Source of the DNA: Actinobacillus sp.
GTDB lineage: Bacteria; Pseudomonadota; Gammaproteobacteria; Enterobacterales; Pasteurellaceae
DNA length: 59,225 bases
Reading direction: 5' to 3'
NCBI GenBank assembly: GCA_020026055.1
Contig: JAHHRA010000011.1
Location: forward strand, 1 to 59,225
The notes under the pieces are model-generated. The model ran no database searches. It was not told where the DNA came from and was given only the letters and a program-made list of their open reading frames with translations. This document shows positions 17,903 to 27,932 of the stretch, in pieces. The position numbers were made by a program, and so were the translations under genes. Each line of letters begins with the position of its first letter. Within the stretch, counting starts at the first letter, position 1.

Positions 17903-17927
17903 AAAATCCCGTTAATCACGGGATTTT
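17903..17927. terminator. Terminator after ssb
   Basis: AAAATCCCGT (17903-17912) pairs perfectly with ACGGGATTTT (17918-17927) around a 5-nt loop. On the minus strand it lies ten bases past the ssb stop and ends in a U run; it may also act from the plus strand. Confidence 0.88.
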
Positions 17928-17936
17928 TAATTAATT

Positions 17937-18449
17937 TTAAAATGGAATATCGTCATCTACAGGACCATCAATAGGTGGTATTGGTTGTGCAGGGGCTGGT
18001 TGATAATTATTTTGTGTGGGAGTAGATTGATAATGATGTTGACTACTCGCTTGGAAATTGTTGTTATCGTAATTCGCTTGCGTAGTGAAGCCACCAGCTT
18101 GTTGAGTACGCTCAGGACGGCTATCTAACATTTGTAAGACGTCACCTTGGATTTCTGTTGTATAACGATCTTGACCGTTTTGATCTTGCCATTTACGCGT
18201 GCGTAAGCGACCTTCTATATAGACTTTTGAGCCTTTGCGTAAGTATTCGCCAACAATTTCAGCTTGACGGCGGTAGAAGATAATGCGATGCCATTCAGTG
18301 AGTTCACGGCGTTCGTTTGTGTTTTTATCGGTCCAGTTTTCACTTGTGGCAACACTAATATTGGCGACAGCGTTACCATTTGGCATGGTACGTACTTCAG
18401 GGTCTGCACCCAAATTACCGATAATAATTACTTTGTTTACTCCAGCCAT
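17937..18449 (-). CDS. ssb: Single-stranded DNA-binding protein
   Basis: SSB coats single-stranded DNA in replication, repair and recombination and recruits partners through its C-terminal tip. The 170-aa protein has the N-terminal OB fold (NKVIIIGNLGADPEVR, TEWHRIIFY, YIEGRLRTRKW), a Gln/Asn/Pro-rich disordered linker, and the acidic tip DDDIPF. AGGTAAAA precedes the ATG. It is divergent from uvrA, as in E. coli and Haemophilus. No obvious LexA box was seen in the shared 162-bp gap. Confidence 0.97.
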   Translation of the reverse strand: MAGVNKVIIIGNLGADPEVRTMPNGNAVANISVATSENWTDKNTNERRELTEWHRIIFYRRQAEIVGEYLRKGSKVYIEGRLRTRKWQDQNGQDRYTTEIQGDVLQMLDSRPERTQQAGGFTTQANYDNNNFQASSQHHYQSTPTQNNYQPAPAQPIPPIDGPVDDDIPF

Positions 18450-18611
18450 TTTTACCTCTTTATTTATTTAAATTTAATTAGTTGATCATTTTGCCTTAAT
18501 CTCTTTTAAAAAGCTATCTTAAAAAATAAAGTTACCCTGCTTATTTTAGAATATGCGATAATGATCACCTTTTATTATGCCGTTTAATTCTTATTTTTAT
18601 GTCGCTTTGCT

Positions 18612-21440
18612 ATGGAAAATATTGATATTCGTGGTGCAAGAACGCACAATTTGAAAAACATTAATTTAACTATTCCACGAGATAAACTTATTGTCGTGAC
18701 TGGTTTGTCAGGCTCAGGAAAGTCTTCTTTGGCATTTGATACACTTTACGCAGAAGGACAACGTCGTTACGTTGAGTCTTTATCTGCTTATGCTAGACAA
18801 TTTTTATCTTTAATGGAAAAGCCAGATGTAGATCACATTGAAGGGCTTTCACCTGCGATTTCTATCGAGCAAAAATCAACTTCACATAATCCACGTTCAA
18901 CAGTAGGAACAATTACAGAAATCCACGATTATTTACGTTTACTCTTTGCTCGAGTTGGTGAGCCACGTTGTCCAACACATCACATTTCACTAACAGCACA
19001 AACGATTAGTCAAATGGTAGATAAGGTGATGAATCTACTTAATGGAAGCAAATGGATGCTTCTAGCACCAGTTGTTAGGAATCGTAAAGGTGAACATACA
19101 AAACTATTAGAAAATATTGCTTCTCAAGGTTATTTACGAGCTCGCATTGATGGTGAAATTTGCGATTTATCAGATCCACCTCAATTGGATTTACATAAGA
19201 AACATACAATTGAGGTTGTTGTAGATCGTTTTAAAATTCGTGATGATTTGACTTCTCGTCTCGCAGAATCATTTGAAACAGCATTGGCACTTTCTGGTGG
19301 TTTAGCTGTAGTCGCATCAATGGAAGATGAAACGATAGATGAAATATTGTTTTCGGCAAATTTTGCTTGCCCTCATTGTGGGTATTCAGTTTCGGAGCTT
19401 GAACCACGATTGTTTTCGTTTAATAACCCTGCAGGTGCGTGTCCAAGCTGTGATGGTTTAGGCGTACAGCAATATTTCGATGAAACATTAGTAGTACGTA
19501 ATCCTTCGATTTCACTTGCAGGTGGGGCGATAAAAGGCTGGGATCGGCGCAGTTTTTATTACTTTCATATGCTAACTGCGTTGGCAAAACATTATCATTT
19601 TGATATTGAAACGCCATGGGAAGATTTACCAGCCGAAATAAAGAATATAATTCTCAATGGTTCTAAAGAGAAAATTGAATTTCAGTATATGAATGATCGA
19701 GGCGATATGATTATAAAAAATCATGCCTTTGAAGGTATTCTGAATAATATGGCACGTCGCTATAAGGAAACAGAATCTTTAGCTGTTCGTGAGGAACTTG
19801 CTAAAAATATGGGACAACGTCCTTGCAAAGATTGTGAAGGCTCTAGATTGCGTTTAGAGGCAAGGAATGTGTTTGTTAATGAAGTAAATTTGCCAGCTAT
19901 CTCAGAACAAAGTATTGGTGAGGCATTGACTTTTTTTGAACAGTTGGAATTAACAGGGCAACGAGCAAAAATTGCCGATAAAATTTTAAAGGAAATTAAA
20001 GAACGTTTGCAATTTTTAGTTAATGTTGGACTCAATTATCTTTCATTGGCACGCAGTGCAGATACTCTTTCTGGTGGTGAAGCACAACGCATTCGCTTAG
20101 CGAGCCAGATAGGTGCTGGGCTTGTTGGTGTGATGTATGTGTTAGATGAACCATCAATTGGGCTACATCAGCGTGATAATGATCGTTTACTGAAAACTTT
20201 GTTGCATTTACGGAATTTGGGGAATACAGTCATTGTAGTGGAACATGATGAAGATGCGATTTTAGCTGCAGATCATATTATTGATATTGGTCCTGGTGCG
20301 GGGATACATGGTGGAGAAGTCGTAGCTCAAGGCACCCCTCAGCAGATTATGCAAAATCCAAGTTCAATTACAGGGAAATTTTTATCAGGTAAAGAGAAGA
20401 TTACTATTCCTAAAAAACGTACTGCAATTGATCCTGATAAGTTATTGGTGCTTACAGGTGCAAGTGGGAATAATTTAAAAGATGTGACTTTAACAATTCC
20501 TGTTGGCTTGTTGACTTGTGTGACTGGTGTATCAGGCTCTGGGAAATCAACATTAATTAATGATACTCTTTTTCCTTTAGCACAAAATGTGCTAAATCGT
20601 TCCGAAAATCAACGTGTTGCTCCTTATTGTTCAATTGATGGATTGCAATTTTTTGACAAAGTCATTGATATTAATCAAAGCCCTATCGGACGAACACCAC
20701 GCTCGAATCCAGCAACTTACACAGGGATTTTTACGCCGATTCGTGAGCTTTTTGCAGGAGTGCCAGAAGCCAGAGCTCGTGGATATAATGTTGGACGTTT
20801 TAGCTTTAATGTAAAAGGTGGACGCTGTGAAGCCTGTCAAGGTGATGGTGTTATTAAAGTCGAAATGCATTTTTTACCTGATGTGTACGTGCCCTGTGAT
20901 CAATGCAAGGGGAAACGTTACAATCGTGAAACACTTGAGATCTGTTATAAAGGTAAAAATATTCATCAGGTGTTAGAAATGACAGTTGAAGAAGCTCGTA
21001 GTTTCTTTGATGCAATTCCTGTGTTAGCTCGGAAATTACAGACATTAATAGATGTTGGGCTTTCTTATATCCGTTTGGGGCAGTCTTCTACTACGTTGTC
21101 AGGAGGTGAAGCACAGAGAGTGAAATTAGCCACTGAACTTTCTAAACGTGATACAGGAAAAACGCTGTATTTGCTTGATGAACCAACAACAGGATTGCAT
21201 TTTGCTGATATAAAACAATTGCTTATAGTGCTACATCGTTTACGAGATCAAGGAAATACGATAGTCATTATTGAACATAATTTAGATGTGATTAAGACGG
21301 CTGATTGGATAATTGATTTAGGACCTGAAGGCGGTGATGGTGGTGGGCAAATTGTTGCTGAAGGTACGCCAGAAAAAATTTGTGAAAAAGATTTCTCTCA
21401 TACGGGACGCTTTTTAAAACCAATTTTATCTAAACAATAA
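18612..21440 (+). CDS. uvrA: Excinuclease ABC subunit A
   Basis: UvrA is the damage-recognition ATPase of nucleotide excision repair and works with UvrB. The 942-aa protein has two ABC modules: Walker A GLSGSGKSSLA near residue 31 and GVSGSGKSTLI near residue 640. The signatures are LSGGEAQRIRL and LSGGEAQRVKL. Zinc modules are CPHC..CPSC and CEAC..CDQC. The ATG at 18612 gives the family start MENIDIRGARTHNLKN. No strong ribosome site is visible. Confidence 0.97.
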   Translation: MENIDIRGARTHNLKNINLTIPRDKLIVVTGLSGSGKSSLAFDTLYAEGQRRYVESLSAYARQFLSLMEKPDVDHIEGLSPAISIEQKSTSHNPRSTVGTITEIHDYLRLLFARVGEPRCPTHHISLTAQTISQMVDKVMNLLNGSKWMLLAPVVRNRKGEHTKLLENIASQGYLRARIDGEICDLSDPPQLDLHKKHTIEVVVDRFKIRDDLTSRLAESFETALALSGGLAVVASMEDETIDEILFSANFACPHCGYSVSELEPRLFSFNNPAGACPSCDGLGVQQYFDETLVVRNPSISLAGGAIKGWDRRSFYYFHMLTALAKHYHFDIETPWEDLPAEIKNIILNGSKEKIEFQYMNDRGDMIIKNHAFEGILNNMARRYKETESLAVREELAKNMGQRPCKDCEGSRLRLEARNVFVNEVNLPAISEQSIGEALTFFEQLELTGQRAKIADKILKEIKERLQFLVNVGLNYLSLARSADTLSGGEAQRIRLASQIGAGLVGVMYVLDEPSIGLHQRDNDRLLKTLLHLRNLGNTVIVVEHDEDAILAADHIIDIGPGAGIHGGEVVAQGTPQQIMQNPSSITGKFLSGKEKITIPKKRTAIDPDKLLVLTGASGNNLKDVTLTIPVGLLTCVTGVSGSGKSTLINDTLFPLAQNVLNRSENQRVAPYCSIDGLQFFDKVIDINQSPIGRTPRSNPATYTGIFTPIRELFAGVPEARARGYNVGRFSFNVKGGRCEACQGDGVIKVEMHFLPDVYVPCDQCKGKRYNRETLEICYKGKNIHQVLEMTVEEARSFFDAIPVLARKLQTLIDVGLSYIRLGQSSTTLSGGEAQRVKLATELSKRDTGKTLYLLDEPTTGLHFADIKQLLIVLHRLRDQGNTIVIIEHNLDVIKTADWIIDLGPEGGDGGGQIVAEGTPEKICEKDFSHTGRFLKPILSKQ

Positions 21441-21726
21441 AAATGATGAAGTTGTTAGTGATCTTGAACTTTAAAAGAAACAAGAATTATGCATTATCTT
21501 TGATGATTATTTAACGACGGCTAGAAAGTAAGTAAAGTTCATAGTAGCATAATAATGATTTTCTATAAAAAGTGATATTAGTGTGGTAAATTCAGATCTA
21601 GTTTCAAGTAATTTCATTATTGCAATAAAAATTTCTGTAAAACAAAAAAGCTTTTTGTTAAATTAATAGAAATTTTTTGGTAAGTTCACAGACAAAAAGT
21701 AACAATATAAAGTTGACGGAAAAATT

Positions 21727-22779
21727 ATGTTTAAAAAAATTCGAGGACTATTTTCCAATGATCTTTCTATCGATCTTGGAACAGCAAATACTTTAATTTA
21801 TGTTAAAAATCAAGGTATTGTATTAGACGAACCATCGGTAGTCGCTATTCGCAAAGATCGTAGTGGTGCATTGAAGACGATTGCGTGCGTGGGTAATGAA
21901 GCAAAATCAATGCTTGGACGTACACCAAAAAGTATTGAAGCTATAAGACCAATGAAAGATGGGGTAATCGCTGATTTTTTCGTAACTGAAAAAATGTTGC
22001 AGTATTTTATTAAGCAAGTACATAGTCATAATTTCATGCGCCCAAGTCCTCGAGTTTTAATCTGTGTTCCAGCAGGTGCTACACAAGTGGAACGTCGTGC
22101 TATTCGTGAATCGGCATTAGGAGCTGGAGCACGTGAAGTGTATTTGATTGAAGAACCTATGGCAGCAGCGATTGGTGCTAAGTTACCTGTTTCTACACCT
22201 ATTGGTTCTATGGTGATTGATATTGGTGGTGGCACTACTGAAGTAGCGGTTATTTCTTTGAACGGTATTGTTTATTCTGCTTCAGTGCGTATTGGCGGTG
22301 ATCGGTTTGATGAAGCGATAGTAAACTATGTTCGTCGTAAACACGATGCTATTATAGGTGAACCAACTGCAGAACGTATCAAAAAGGAAATCGGTATTGC
22401 TTATCTTCGTGAGGACGAAGAAATCAAAACAATGGAAGTACATGGTCACAAATTAAAAGAGTCTGGTCCTCGAGCCTTTATATTAACTTCAAATGATCTG
22501 CTTGAAGCACTCAAAGGACCATTGAATGGTATTATTGATGCTATTAAAAGAGCATTAGAAGAATGTCAACCTGAACACGCTGCTGATATTTTTGAGCGTG
22601 GCATTGTACTTACTGGCGGTGGAGCACTATTACATAATATTGATTTGCTCATTTCTCAAGCAATAGGGGTTCCTGTCATTATTGCAGAAGAGCCACTCAC
22701 CTGTGTAGCTCGTGGTGGTGGTGAAGCTTTAACAATGATCGATATGAATGGTGGCGACATTTTCAGTAGTGAAATTTAA
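21727..22779 (+). CDS. mreB: Rod shape-determining actin-like protein MreB
   Basis: This actin homologue forms membrane-associated filaments that direct lateral cell-wall synthesis. The 350-aa protein has the amphipathic N-terminus MFKKIRGLFSNDLSIDLGTANT, the phosphate-binding motif IDIGGGTTEVA and the adenosine-binding motif GIVLTGGGALL. It heads the mreBCD operon, preceded by 286 bp of AT-rich non-coding DNA after uvrA. It probably works with RodA/PBP2, encoded a few kb downstream. Confidence 0.97.
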   Translation: MFKKIRGLFSNDLSIDLGTANTLIYVKNQGIVLDEPSVVAIRKDRSGALKTIACVGNEAKSMLGRTPKSIEAIRPMKDGVIADFFVTEKMLQYFIKQVHSHNFMRPSPRVLICVPAGATQVERRAIRESALGAGAREVYLIEEPMAAAIGAKLPVSTPIGSMVIDIGGGTTEVAVISLNGIVYSASVRIGGDRFDEAIVNYVRRKHDAIIGEPTAERIKKEIGIAYLREDEEIKTMEVHGHKLKESGPRAFILTSNDLLEALKGPLNGIIDAIKRALEECQPEHAADIFERGIVLTGGGALLHNIDLLISQAIGVPVIIAEEPLTCVARGGGEALTMIDMNGGDIFSSEI

Positions 22780-22851
22780 ACTTAGATTTAAAAAAGCGTA
22801 GAAGAATAATCCACATTTTTCTATTCTTATAATCTTTATAAAGATAATTAA

Positions 22852-23895
22852 ATGAAATTTTGGTTTCTCCGTTCTCCTGTATTAGGCATTCGTTTTATTT
22901 TCGCTTTATTTTTAAGCGTTGTGTTGATTATTGCTGACGAACATAAAATGCCTATCATGGTTAGTTTTAGAAATATAATGGAAAATGGAATTAGCCCTAT
23001 CTACTATTTCGCTAATGCACCTCATTATCTACTAGATAACGTCTCTGATAATTTTATTAGTACTCAGAAATTACGTCTTGAAAATAAAGTGCTGGCTGCA
23101 GAATTAAAAGAAAAAGAAGCAGATTTGTTACTACTTGATCATTTCAAAGTAGAAAATCAACGTTTACGTTTATTGCTCAATTCTCCTTTAAGACAAGATG
23201 AATATAAAAAACTTGCGCAAGTAATTAGTGCTGAAAATGATAATTATCACCAACAACTTGTTATTAATCAGGGCTCAAAAGATGGTGCTTTCATAGGGCA
23301 ACCTGTTATAAATGAGAATGGTGTCGTTGGGCAGATTATTTCAACAGGTACTCATACGAGTCGAGTTTTATTAATTACGGATGTTTCTCATTCTATTCCA
23401 GTTCAAGTGTTACGTAATGGTACAAGAATGATTGCAACAGGGATAGGACATAGTGATGAATTGACACTTGATAATGTACCACGTTCTACTGATATAAAAG
23501 TAGGGGATTTATTAGTGACTTCGGGATTAAGTGGGCGTTTTCCAGAAGGATTTCCTGTAGCAACAGTTGAAAAGATTGAACGTAATCATCAAAATTATTT
23601 CGCAATGATTACAGCAAAACCACAAGCCAATATTGCAAGTTTACGCGATGTATTATTAGTTTGGCCAAGATCTCATGATTCATATCGTGTACAGACAATG
23701 ACACCAGAAGAAGTTAAAGATACGGTGGAAGAGCGCTTTGCTATTCAGGGGAAGAAACAGTATAGCAATTTATCAGATACGAATTTTTCAAATGATAAAA
23801 ATAATATAAATGCAACTAATATTAAACTCTCTGGCTTGTTAACGAATTCTAAAATCAAAGCGACTCAAGCATTAAATGATCAAGGAGAGAAATAA
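22852..23895 (+). CDS. mreC: Rod shape-determining protein MreC
   Basis: This bitopic inner-membrane protein of the elongasome links MreB to the periplasmic synthases. The 347-aa protein has one N-terminal transmembrane helix (residues 8-26), a coiled coil (residues 70-105, LRLENKVLAAELKEKEADLL) and a beta-barrel periplasmic domain (VINENGVVGQII, VGDLLVTSGLSGRFPEGFPV). The low-complexity C-terminal tail of about 60 residues is rich in Asn, Ser and Lys. The stop is one base from the mreD start. Confidence 0.94.
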   Translation: MKFWFLRSPVLGIRFIFALFLSVVLIIADEHKMPIMVSFRNIMENGISPIYYFANAPHYLLDNVSDNFISTQKLRLENKVLAAELKEKEADLLLLDHFKVENQRLRLLLNSPLRQDEYKKLAQVISAENDNYHQQLVINQGSKDGAFIGQPVINENGVVGQIISTGTHTSRVLLITDVSHSIPVQVLRNGTRMIATGIGHSDELTLDNVPRSTDIKVGDLLVTSGLSGRFPEGFPVATVEKIERNHQNYFAMITAKPQANIASLRDVLLVWPRSHDSYRVQTMTPEEVKDTVEERFAIQGKKQYSNLSDTNFSNDKNNINATNIKLSGLLTNSKIKATQALNDQGEK

Positions 23896-23896
23896 A

Positions 23897-24388
23897 ATGA
23901 GACGGCTCCACTGGGTGCATTGTGTCTGTATTTTTACTGTTTTCTTTTTGGCTATTGTATTGCAAATTTTACCTTGGCCTCAAAACTGGCAAGGGGCACG
24001 CCCAGCATGGCTAGTTTTGATATTAATGTACTGGATTTTAGCTTTGCCTGACCAAATTAATATTGGTACAGCTTTTATTGTAGGAGTATGTTGGGATCTT
24101 ATTACAGGATCCATTCTTGGTACGCATGCAATCATTCTTGTTATTTTTGCCTATTTATTGCAAATTAATTATATGATGCTTCGCAATCTCTCTTTATGGC
24201 TTCAAAGTTTTCTAGTTATCCTGTCTGTTATTTTAGTTCAATTAGGACTGTTTTTAGTGGAATATATTTTGTATCACCATGTGAGTTTTGATCCAAATTG
24301 TTTTTATAGTGCAATACTTTCAGGAATATTATGGCCATGGTTAGTTTTCTTATTACGAAGTATACGCTATCGAATTGGATTTTATTAA
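23897..24388 (+). CDS. mreD: Rod shape-determining protein MreD
   Basis: This small integral membrane component of the elongasome is 163 aa with about five hydrophobic helices; WPGWLVLILMYW-like and DLITGSILGTHA regions are typical of the family. The frame is open from 23876 inside mreC, but ATG23897 is preceded by AAGGAGAG (23882-23889) at the right distance and begins MRRLHWVH. Tight coupling to mreC is as in other gammaproteobacteria. Confidence 0.92.
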   Translation: MRRLHWVHCVCIFTVFFLAIVLQILPWPQNWQGARPAWLVLILMYWILALPDQINIGTAFIVGVCWDLITGSILGTHAIILVIFAYLLQINYMMLRNLSLWLQSFLVILSVILVQLGLFLVEYILYHHVSFDPNCFYSAILSGILWPWLVFLLRSIRYRIGFY

Positions 24389-24447
24389 ATCTGTAAAACA
24401 TCAAAGTGTTAAGCCAGAGAAATCGCAAAAATTTTCCCAAAATAACA

Positions 24448-24482
24448 AAAAAGCCGTTTGTTTTCACAAACGGCTTTTTATT
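24448..24482. terminator. Bidirectional terminator between mreD and clpB
   Basis: AAGCCGTTTG (24451-24460) pairs with CAAACGGCTT (24467-24476) around a 6-nt loop. A run of A precedes it and a run of T follows, so it can stop both convergent transcripts. Confidence 0.95.
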
Positions 24483-24495
24483 TTACACGACAGTG

Positions 24496-27066
24496 TTATT
24501 GATGAATTTTAATATGTTGATTTTCATAATCTACTGTCACTAGTTTACTTGGAAGTAAAGAACCAGAAAGGATATTTTCAGCAAGTGGATTTTCAATTTC
24601 TTGTTGAATTGCACGTTTGAGTGGACGGGCACCATAAATTGGGTCGTAACCAACATTTCCGATAAAATCTATCGCGGAATCTGTAAACTCAAGTTCATAA
24701 CCGTGTTCTGCTACACGTTTTACTAAACGTTGCAATTGAATTTTCGCAATTTGACGAATATTTTCTTGGTTAAGTGGATGGAATACAACTGTTTCATCAA
24801 TACGATTGATAAATTCTGGACGGAAATGTTTACTCACTACTGACATCACAAGAGCTTTCATTTCATCGTAACTTAGATCTTTATGATCTTGGATCAATTC
24901 AGAACCCAAATTTGAAGTCATAATGATCACAGTATTGCGGAAATCAACGGTGCGTCCTTGTCCATCCGTTAAGCGTCCATCATCTAGTACTTGCAACAAG
25001 ATATTAAAGACATCAGAGTGTGCTTTTTCAACTTCATCTAAGAGGACTACGCTATACGGATGGCGACGTACTGCTTCAGTTAAGTAACCACCTTCTTCGT
25101 AGCCAACATAACCTGGAGGTGCACCAACAAGGCGAGAAACACTGTGTTTCTCCATAAATTCGGACATATCGATCCGCACCATTGCGTTTTCATCATCGAA
25201 CATAAAGCTAGCTAGAGTTTTACAAAGTTCTGTTTTACCCACTCCAGTTGGCCCTAAAAATAAGAAGGAACCAAGAGGACGGCTTGGATCAGAAAGCCCA
25301 GCACGGCTTCGGCGAATTGCGTTTGCTACAGCATCCACAGCTTCATTTTGACCAACAACACGTCGATGTAGAGCTTCTGCCATTCTAAGTAGTTTTTCAC
25401 GTTCGCCTTCCATCATTTTCGATACTGGAATGCCAGTCGCTCGTGAAAGCACTTCCGCAATTTCTTCTTCTGTGACACGATTACGTACTAATGTCATTTC
25501 TTTACCTTCGGCATTTTCAGCTTGAGCAAGCTGTTTTTCAAGTTCCGGAATTTTGCCATATTGCAATTCTGACATCTGTTCAAAGTCACCATTACGACGT
25601 GCTTGTTCCCATCGAATACGTGCATTTTCAAGTTCGACTTTAAGGTGCTGCGTACCAGACAAGGCGGCTTTCTCACTTTTCCAAATTTCTTCAAGTTCAG
25701 CGTATTCTTTTTCTTTTTCTTTCAACTCTGCTTCCACTATTTCTAAGCGTTTTTGGCTAGCCTCGTCGCTTTCTTTAGTAAGTGCATTTTGTTCTAATTT
25801 TAATTGAACAACACGGCGTTCTAATTTTTCTAATGGTTGTGGTTTGGAGTCAATTTCCATTCGAATGCTTGATGCTGCTTCATCAATCAAATCGATCGCT
25901 TTGTCGGGTAATTGGCGATCAGAAATATAGCGATGAGAAAGTGTTGCAGCAGCGACAATCGCAGGATCAGTAATTTCAACATGATGATGAATTTCATAAC
26001 GTTCTTTTAGACCTCGTAAAATGGCAATTGTATCTTCAACACTTGGTTCATCGACCAATATTTTTTGAAAACGACGTTCTAGTGCTGGATCCTTTTCAAT
26101 GTATTGACGATATTCATCAAGTGTCGTTGCACCAACACAGTGTAATTCACCGCGTGCGAGTGATGGTTTGAGCAAGTTGCCCGCATCCATTGCTCCATCA
26201 GTTTTTCCTGCTCCGACCATTGTATGAATTTCATCAATAAACAGAATGATGCGACCATCTTCTTGCCCGATTTCTTTTAATACTGCTTTCAAGCGTTCTT
26301 CAAACTCTCCACGGAATTTTGCTCCTGCTATTAATGCACCCATATCCAAAGATAACACCCGTTTGTGTTTTAACCCTTCAGGCACATCACCGTTGATGAT
26401 GCGTAAAGCGAGACCTTCTACGATCGCAGTTTTGCCCACTCCAGGTTCTCCAATGAGTACGGGATTATTTTTAGTACGACGTTGTAGGACTTGAATAGTG
26501 CGGCGAATTTCTTCATCTCGACCAATCACAGGATCTAGCTTGCCTTTTTCAGCACGCTCGGTGAGGTCGATACAATATTTTTTTAAAGCTTGGCGAGTAT
26601 CTTCTGCATTTTGGTCATTCACGTTGTCGGCTCCTCTAATTTGTTGAATAGCTTGAGTCAAGCTGGCACTTGACGCTCCCAAATTCTGAAAAATTTTCCA
26701 TAATTCATCTTTACTCTCCATTAATGCTAGCAAGAATAATTCGGAAGAAATGAATTTATCGTGATTTTTTTGTGCTAATTTATCGCATACGTTTAAAAGG
26801 TTAATTAGTGATCTGGACACTTGTATTTCACCCGCATTGCCTGAAACTTGTGGCAACTTGTTCAACTGTTCGTTTAGAGTTTGGTGCAAAGTTTGTAAAT
26901 TAATACCACTTGCGGTGAGAATTGGGGCAATTGAGCCATCTTGCTGACTTAATAAGGCAGATAGCAAATGAACAGGTTCGATAAATTGGTTATCACGCCC
27001 GACAGCTAAAGATTGAGCCTCAGCGAGTGCTTGTTGAAATTTACTAGTAAATTTTTCGATATTCAT
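24496..27066 (-). CDS. clpB: ATP-dependent disaggregase ClpB
   Basis: ClpB is a hexameric Hsp104-type AAA+ chaperone that rescues aggregated proteins with DnaK/DnaJ/GrpE. The 856-aa protein (E. coli 857) has an N-domain, NBD1 (GEPGVGKTAIVEG, Walker B ILFIDEIH), the coiled-coil M-domain (residues about 405-525), and NBD2 (GPTGVGKTELCK, VLLDEVEKAH). ATG27066 (MNIEKFTS) is six bases from AAAGGAG; an ATG at 27072 abuts the ribosome site and is less likely. A heat-shock-type promoter lies upstream. Its position between mreD and rlmH breaks the cell-shape gene block. Confidence 0.96.
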   Translation of the reverse strand: MNIEKFTSKFQQALAEAQSLAVGRDNQFIEPVHLLSALLSQQDGSIAPILTASGINLQTLHQTLNEQLNKLPQVSGNAGEIQVSRSLINLLNVCDKLAQKNHDKFISSELFLLALMESKDELWKIFQNLGASSASLTQAIQQIRGADNVNDQNAEDTRQALKKYCIDLTERAEKGKLDPVIGRDEEIRRTIQVLQRRTKNNPVLIGEPGVGKTAIVEGLALRIINGDVPEGLKHKRVLSLDMGALIAGAKFRGEFEERLKAVLKEIGQEDGRIILFIDEIHTMVGAGKTDGAMDAGNLLKPSLARGELHCVGATTLDEYRQYIEKDPALERRFQKILVDEPSVEDTIAILRGLKERYEIHHHVEITDPAIVAAATLSHRYISDRQLPDKAIDLIDEAASSIRMEIDSKPQPLEKLERRVVQLKLEQNALTKESDEASQKRLEIVEAELKEKEKEYAELEEIWKSEKAALSGTQHLKVELENARIRWEQARRNGDFEQMSELQYGKIPELEKQLAQAENAEGKEMTLVRNRVTEEEIAEVLSRATGIPVSKMMEGEREKLLRMAEALHRRVVGQNEAVDAVANAIRRSRAGLSDPSRPLGSFLFLGPTGVGKTELCKTLASFMFDDENAMVRIDMSEFMEKHSVSRLVGAPPGYVGYEEGGYLTEAVRRHPYSVVLLDEVEKAHSDVFNILLQVLDDGRLTDGQGRTVDFRNTVIIMTSNLGSELIQDHKDLSYDEMKALVMSVVSKHFRPEFINRIDETVVFHPLNQENIRQIAKIQLQRLVKRVAEHGYELEFTDSAIDFIGNVGYDPIYGARPLKRAIQQEIENPLAENILSGSLLPSKLVTVDYENQHIKIHQ

Positions 27067-27126
27067 AAACATCTCCTTTAGAAATTAAATTCATTTTTAT
27101 GATTATTAGTTACACATATCTTTAAG

Positions 27127-27153
27127 TAATGTTGTTTTACAAATTTTCAAGGG
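27127..27153 (-). promoter_or_regulatory. Candidate sigma-32 promoter of clpB
   Basis: On the minus strand CCCTTGAAA (27145-27153) matches the heat-shock -35 consensus exactly. CAACATTA (27127-27134) resembles the -10 CCCCATNT. The spacer is about 10-11 bp, a little shorter than usual. Sigma-32 control of clpB is well established in gammaproteobacteria. Confidence 0.5.
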
Positions 27154-27259
27154 ATTGAAGAAATCATAAAACTATTCAAATAACTAAAAAGAGAAAATAA
27201 CGAAATTTGCAATTATAAGTCTAACGATTGAGAGGAAGGTTCTTTGTTGTGTGTAGATA

Positions 27260-27268
27260 TGCTAGAAT
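27260..27268 (+). promoter_or_regulatory. Candidate extended -10 promoter for rlmH-mrdAB
   Basis: TGCTAGAAT (27260-27268) fits the extended -10 form TGnTAnAAT. No good -35 lies 17 bp upstream. It is 160 bp before rlmH and could drive the rlmH-mrdA-mrdB-dacA genes. Confidence 0.35.
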
Positions 27269-27428
27269 CCCTCTTTTATTTCAATAGAATAAAAATTGAA
27301 ATAGAATCAAAATTTTTTCTTTCAAATTTGAAATGGCAGTGTTTGTCATTGAGTAAAATTAACAGAAAAACCAGATGAATAAATAGCGTAGCGTTTTATT
27401 AAATTGAACAGCTTGGGAAAATCAAATA

Positions 27429-27896
27429 ATGAAAATTCAATTAGTTGCTGTAGGAACTAAAATGCCAGATTGGGTTATCACCGCTTTTAAAGAATATCAA
27501 CGTCGTTTCCCTAAAGATATGCCATTTGAATTAATTGAAATCCCAGCAGGGAAACGTGGAAAAAATACAGATATTAAACGTATTTTAGAATTAGAAGGAA
27601 AAGCAATGTTGGCAGCTTGTGGTCGTAATCGTATTGTGACACTTGATATTCCTGGAAATTCTTGGGATACGCCAAAACTCGCACAACAGTTAGAAATGTG
27701 GAAAAATGATGGACGTGATGTTTGCTTGCTTATTGGTGGACCTGAAGGACTTTCCCCTGAATGTAAACGAATAGCTGAACAAAGTTGGTCGCTTTCTCCT
27801 TTGACGATGCCACACCCTCTTGTGCGAGTAGTCGTTGTGGAAGCTTTATATCGAGCTTGGTCACTAAGTACGAATCACCCTTATCATCGCGAATAA
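27429..27896 (+). CDS. rlmH: 23S rRNA pseudouridine-1915 N3-methyltransferase RlmH
   Basis: RlmH is a SPOUT-fold enzyme that methylates pseudouridine 1915 in helix 69 of 23S rRNA using SAM. The 155-aa protein has the family length (E. coli 155). Conserved blocks include the SAM-knot GGPEGLSPEC and the C-terminal SLSPLTMPHPLVRVVVVEALYRAWS. The E. coli order rlmH-mrdA-mrdB is preserved. It ends directly at the open frame of mrdA. Confidence 0.97.
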   Translation: MKIQLVAVGTKMPDWVITAFKEYQRRFPKDMPFELIEIPAGKRGKNTDIKRILELEGKAMLAACGRNRIVTLDIPGNSWDTPKLAQQLEMWKNDGRDVCLLIGGPEGLSPECKRIAEQSWSLSPLTMPHPLVRVVVVEALYRAWSLSTNHPYHRE

Positions 27897-27932
27897 TTGA
27901 AAACATCGTCGAATAATAAATTTCAAAAAGTT

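Noticed and set aside
18450..18611. LexA/SOS box between ssb and uvrA
   Set aside because: I looked for CTG-N10-CAG because uvrA and ssb are SOS genes in E. coli, but found no acceptable match in this gap.
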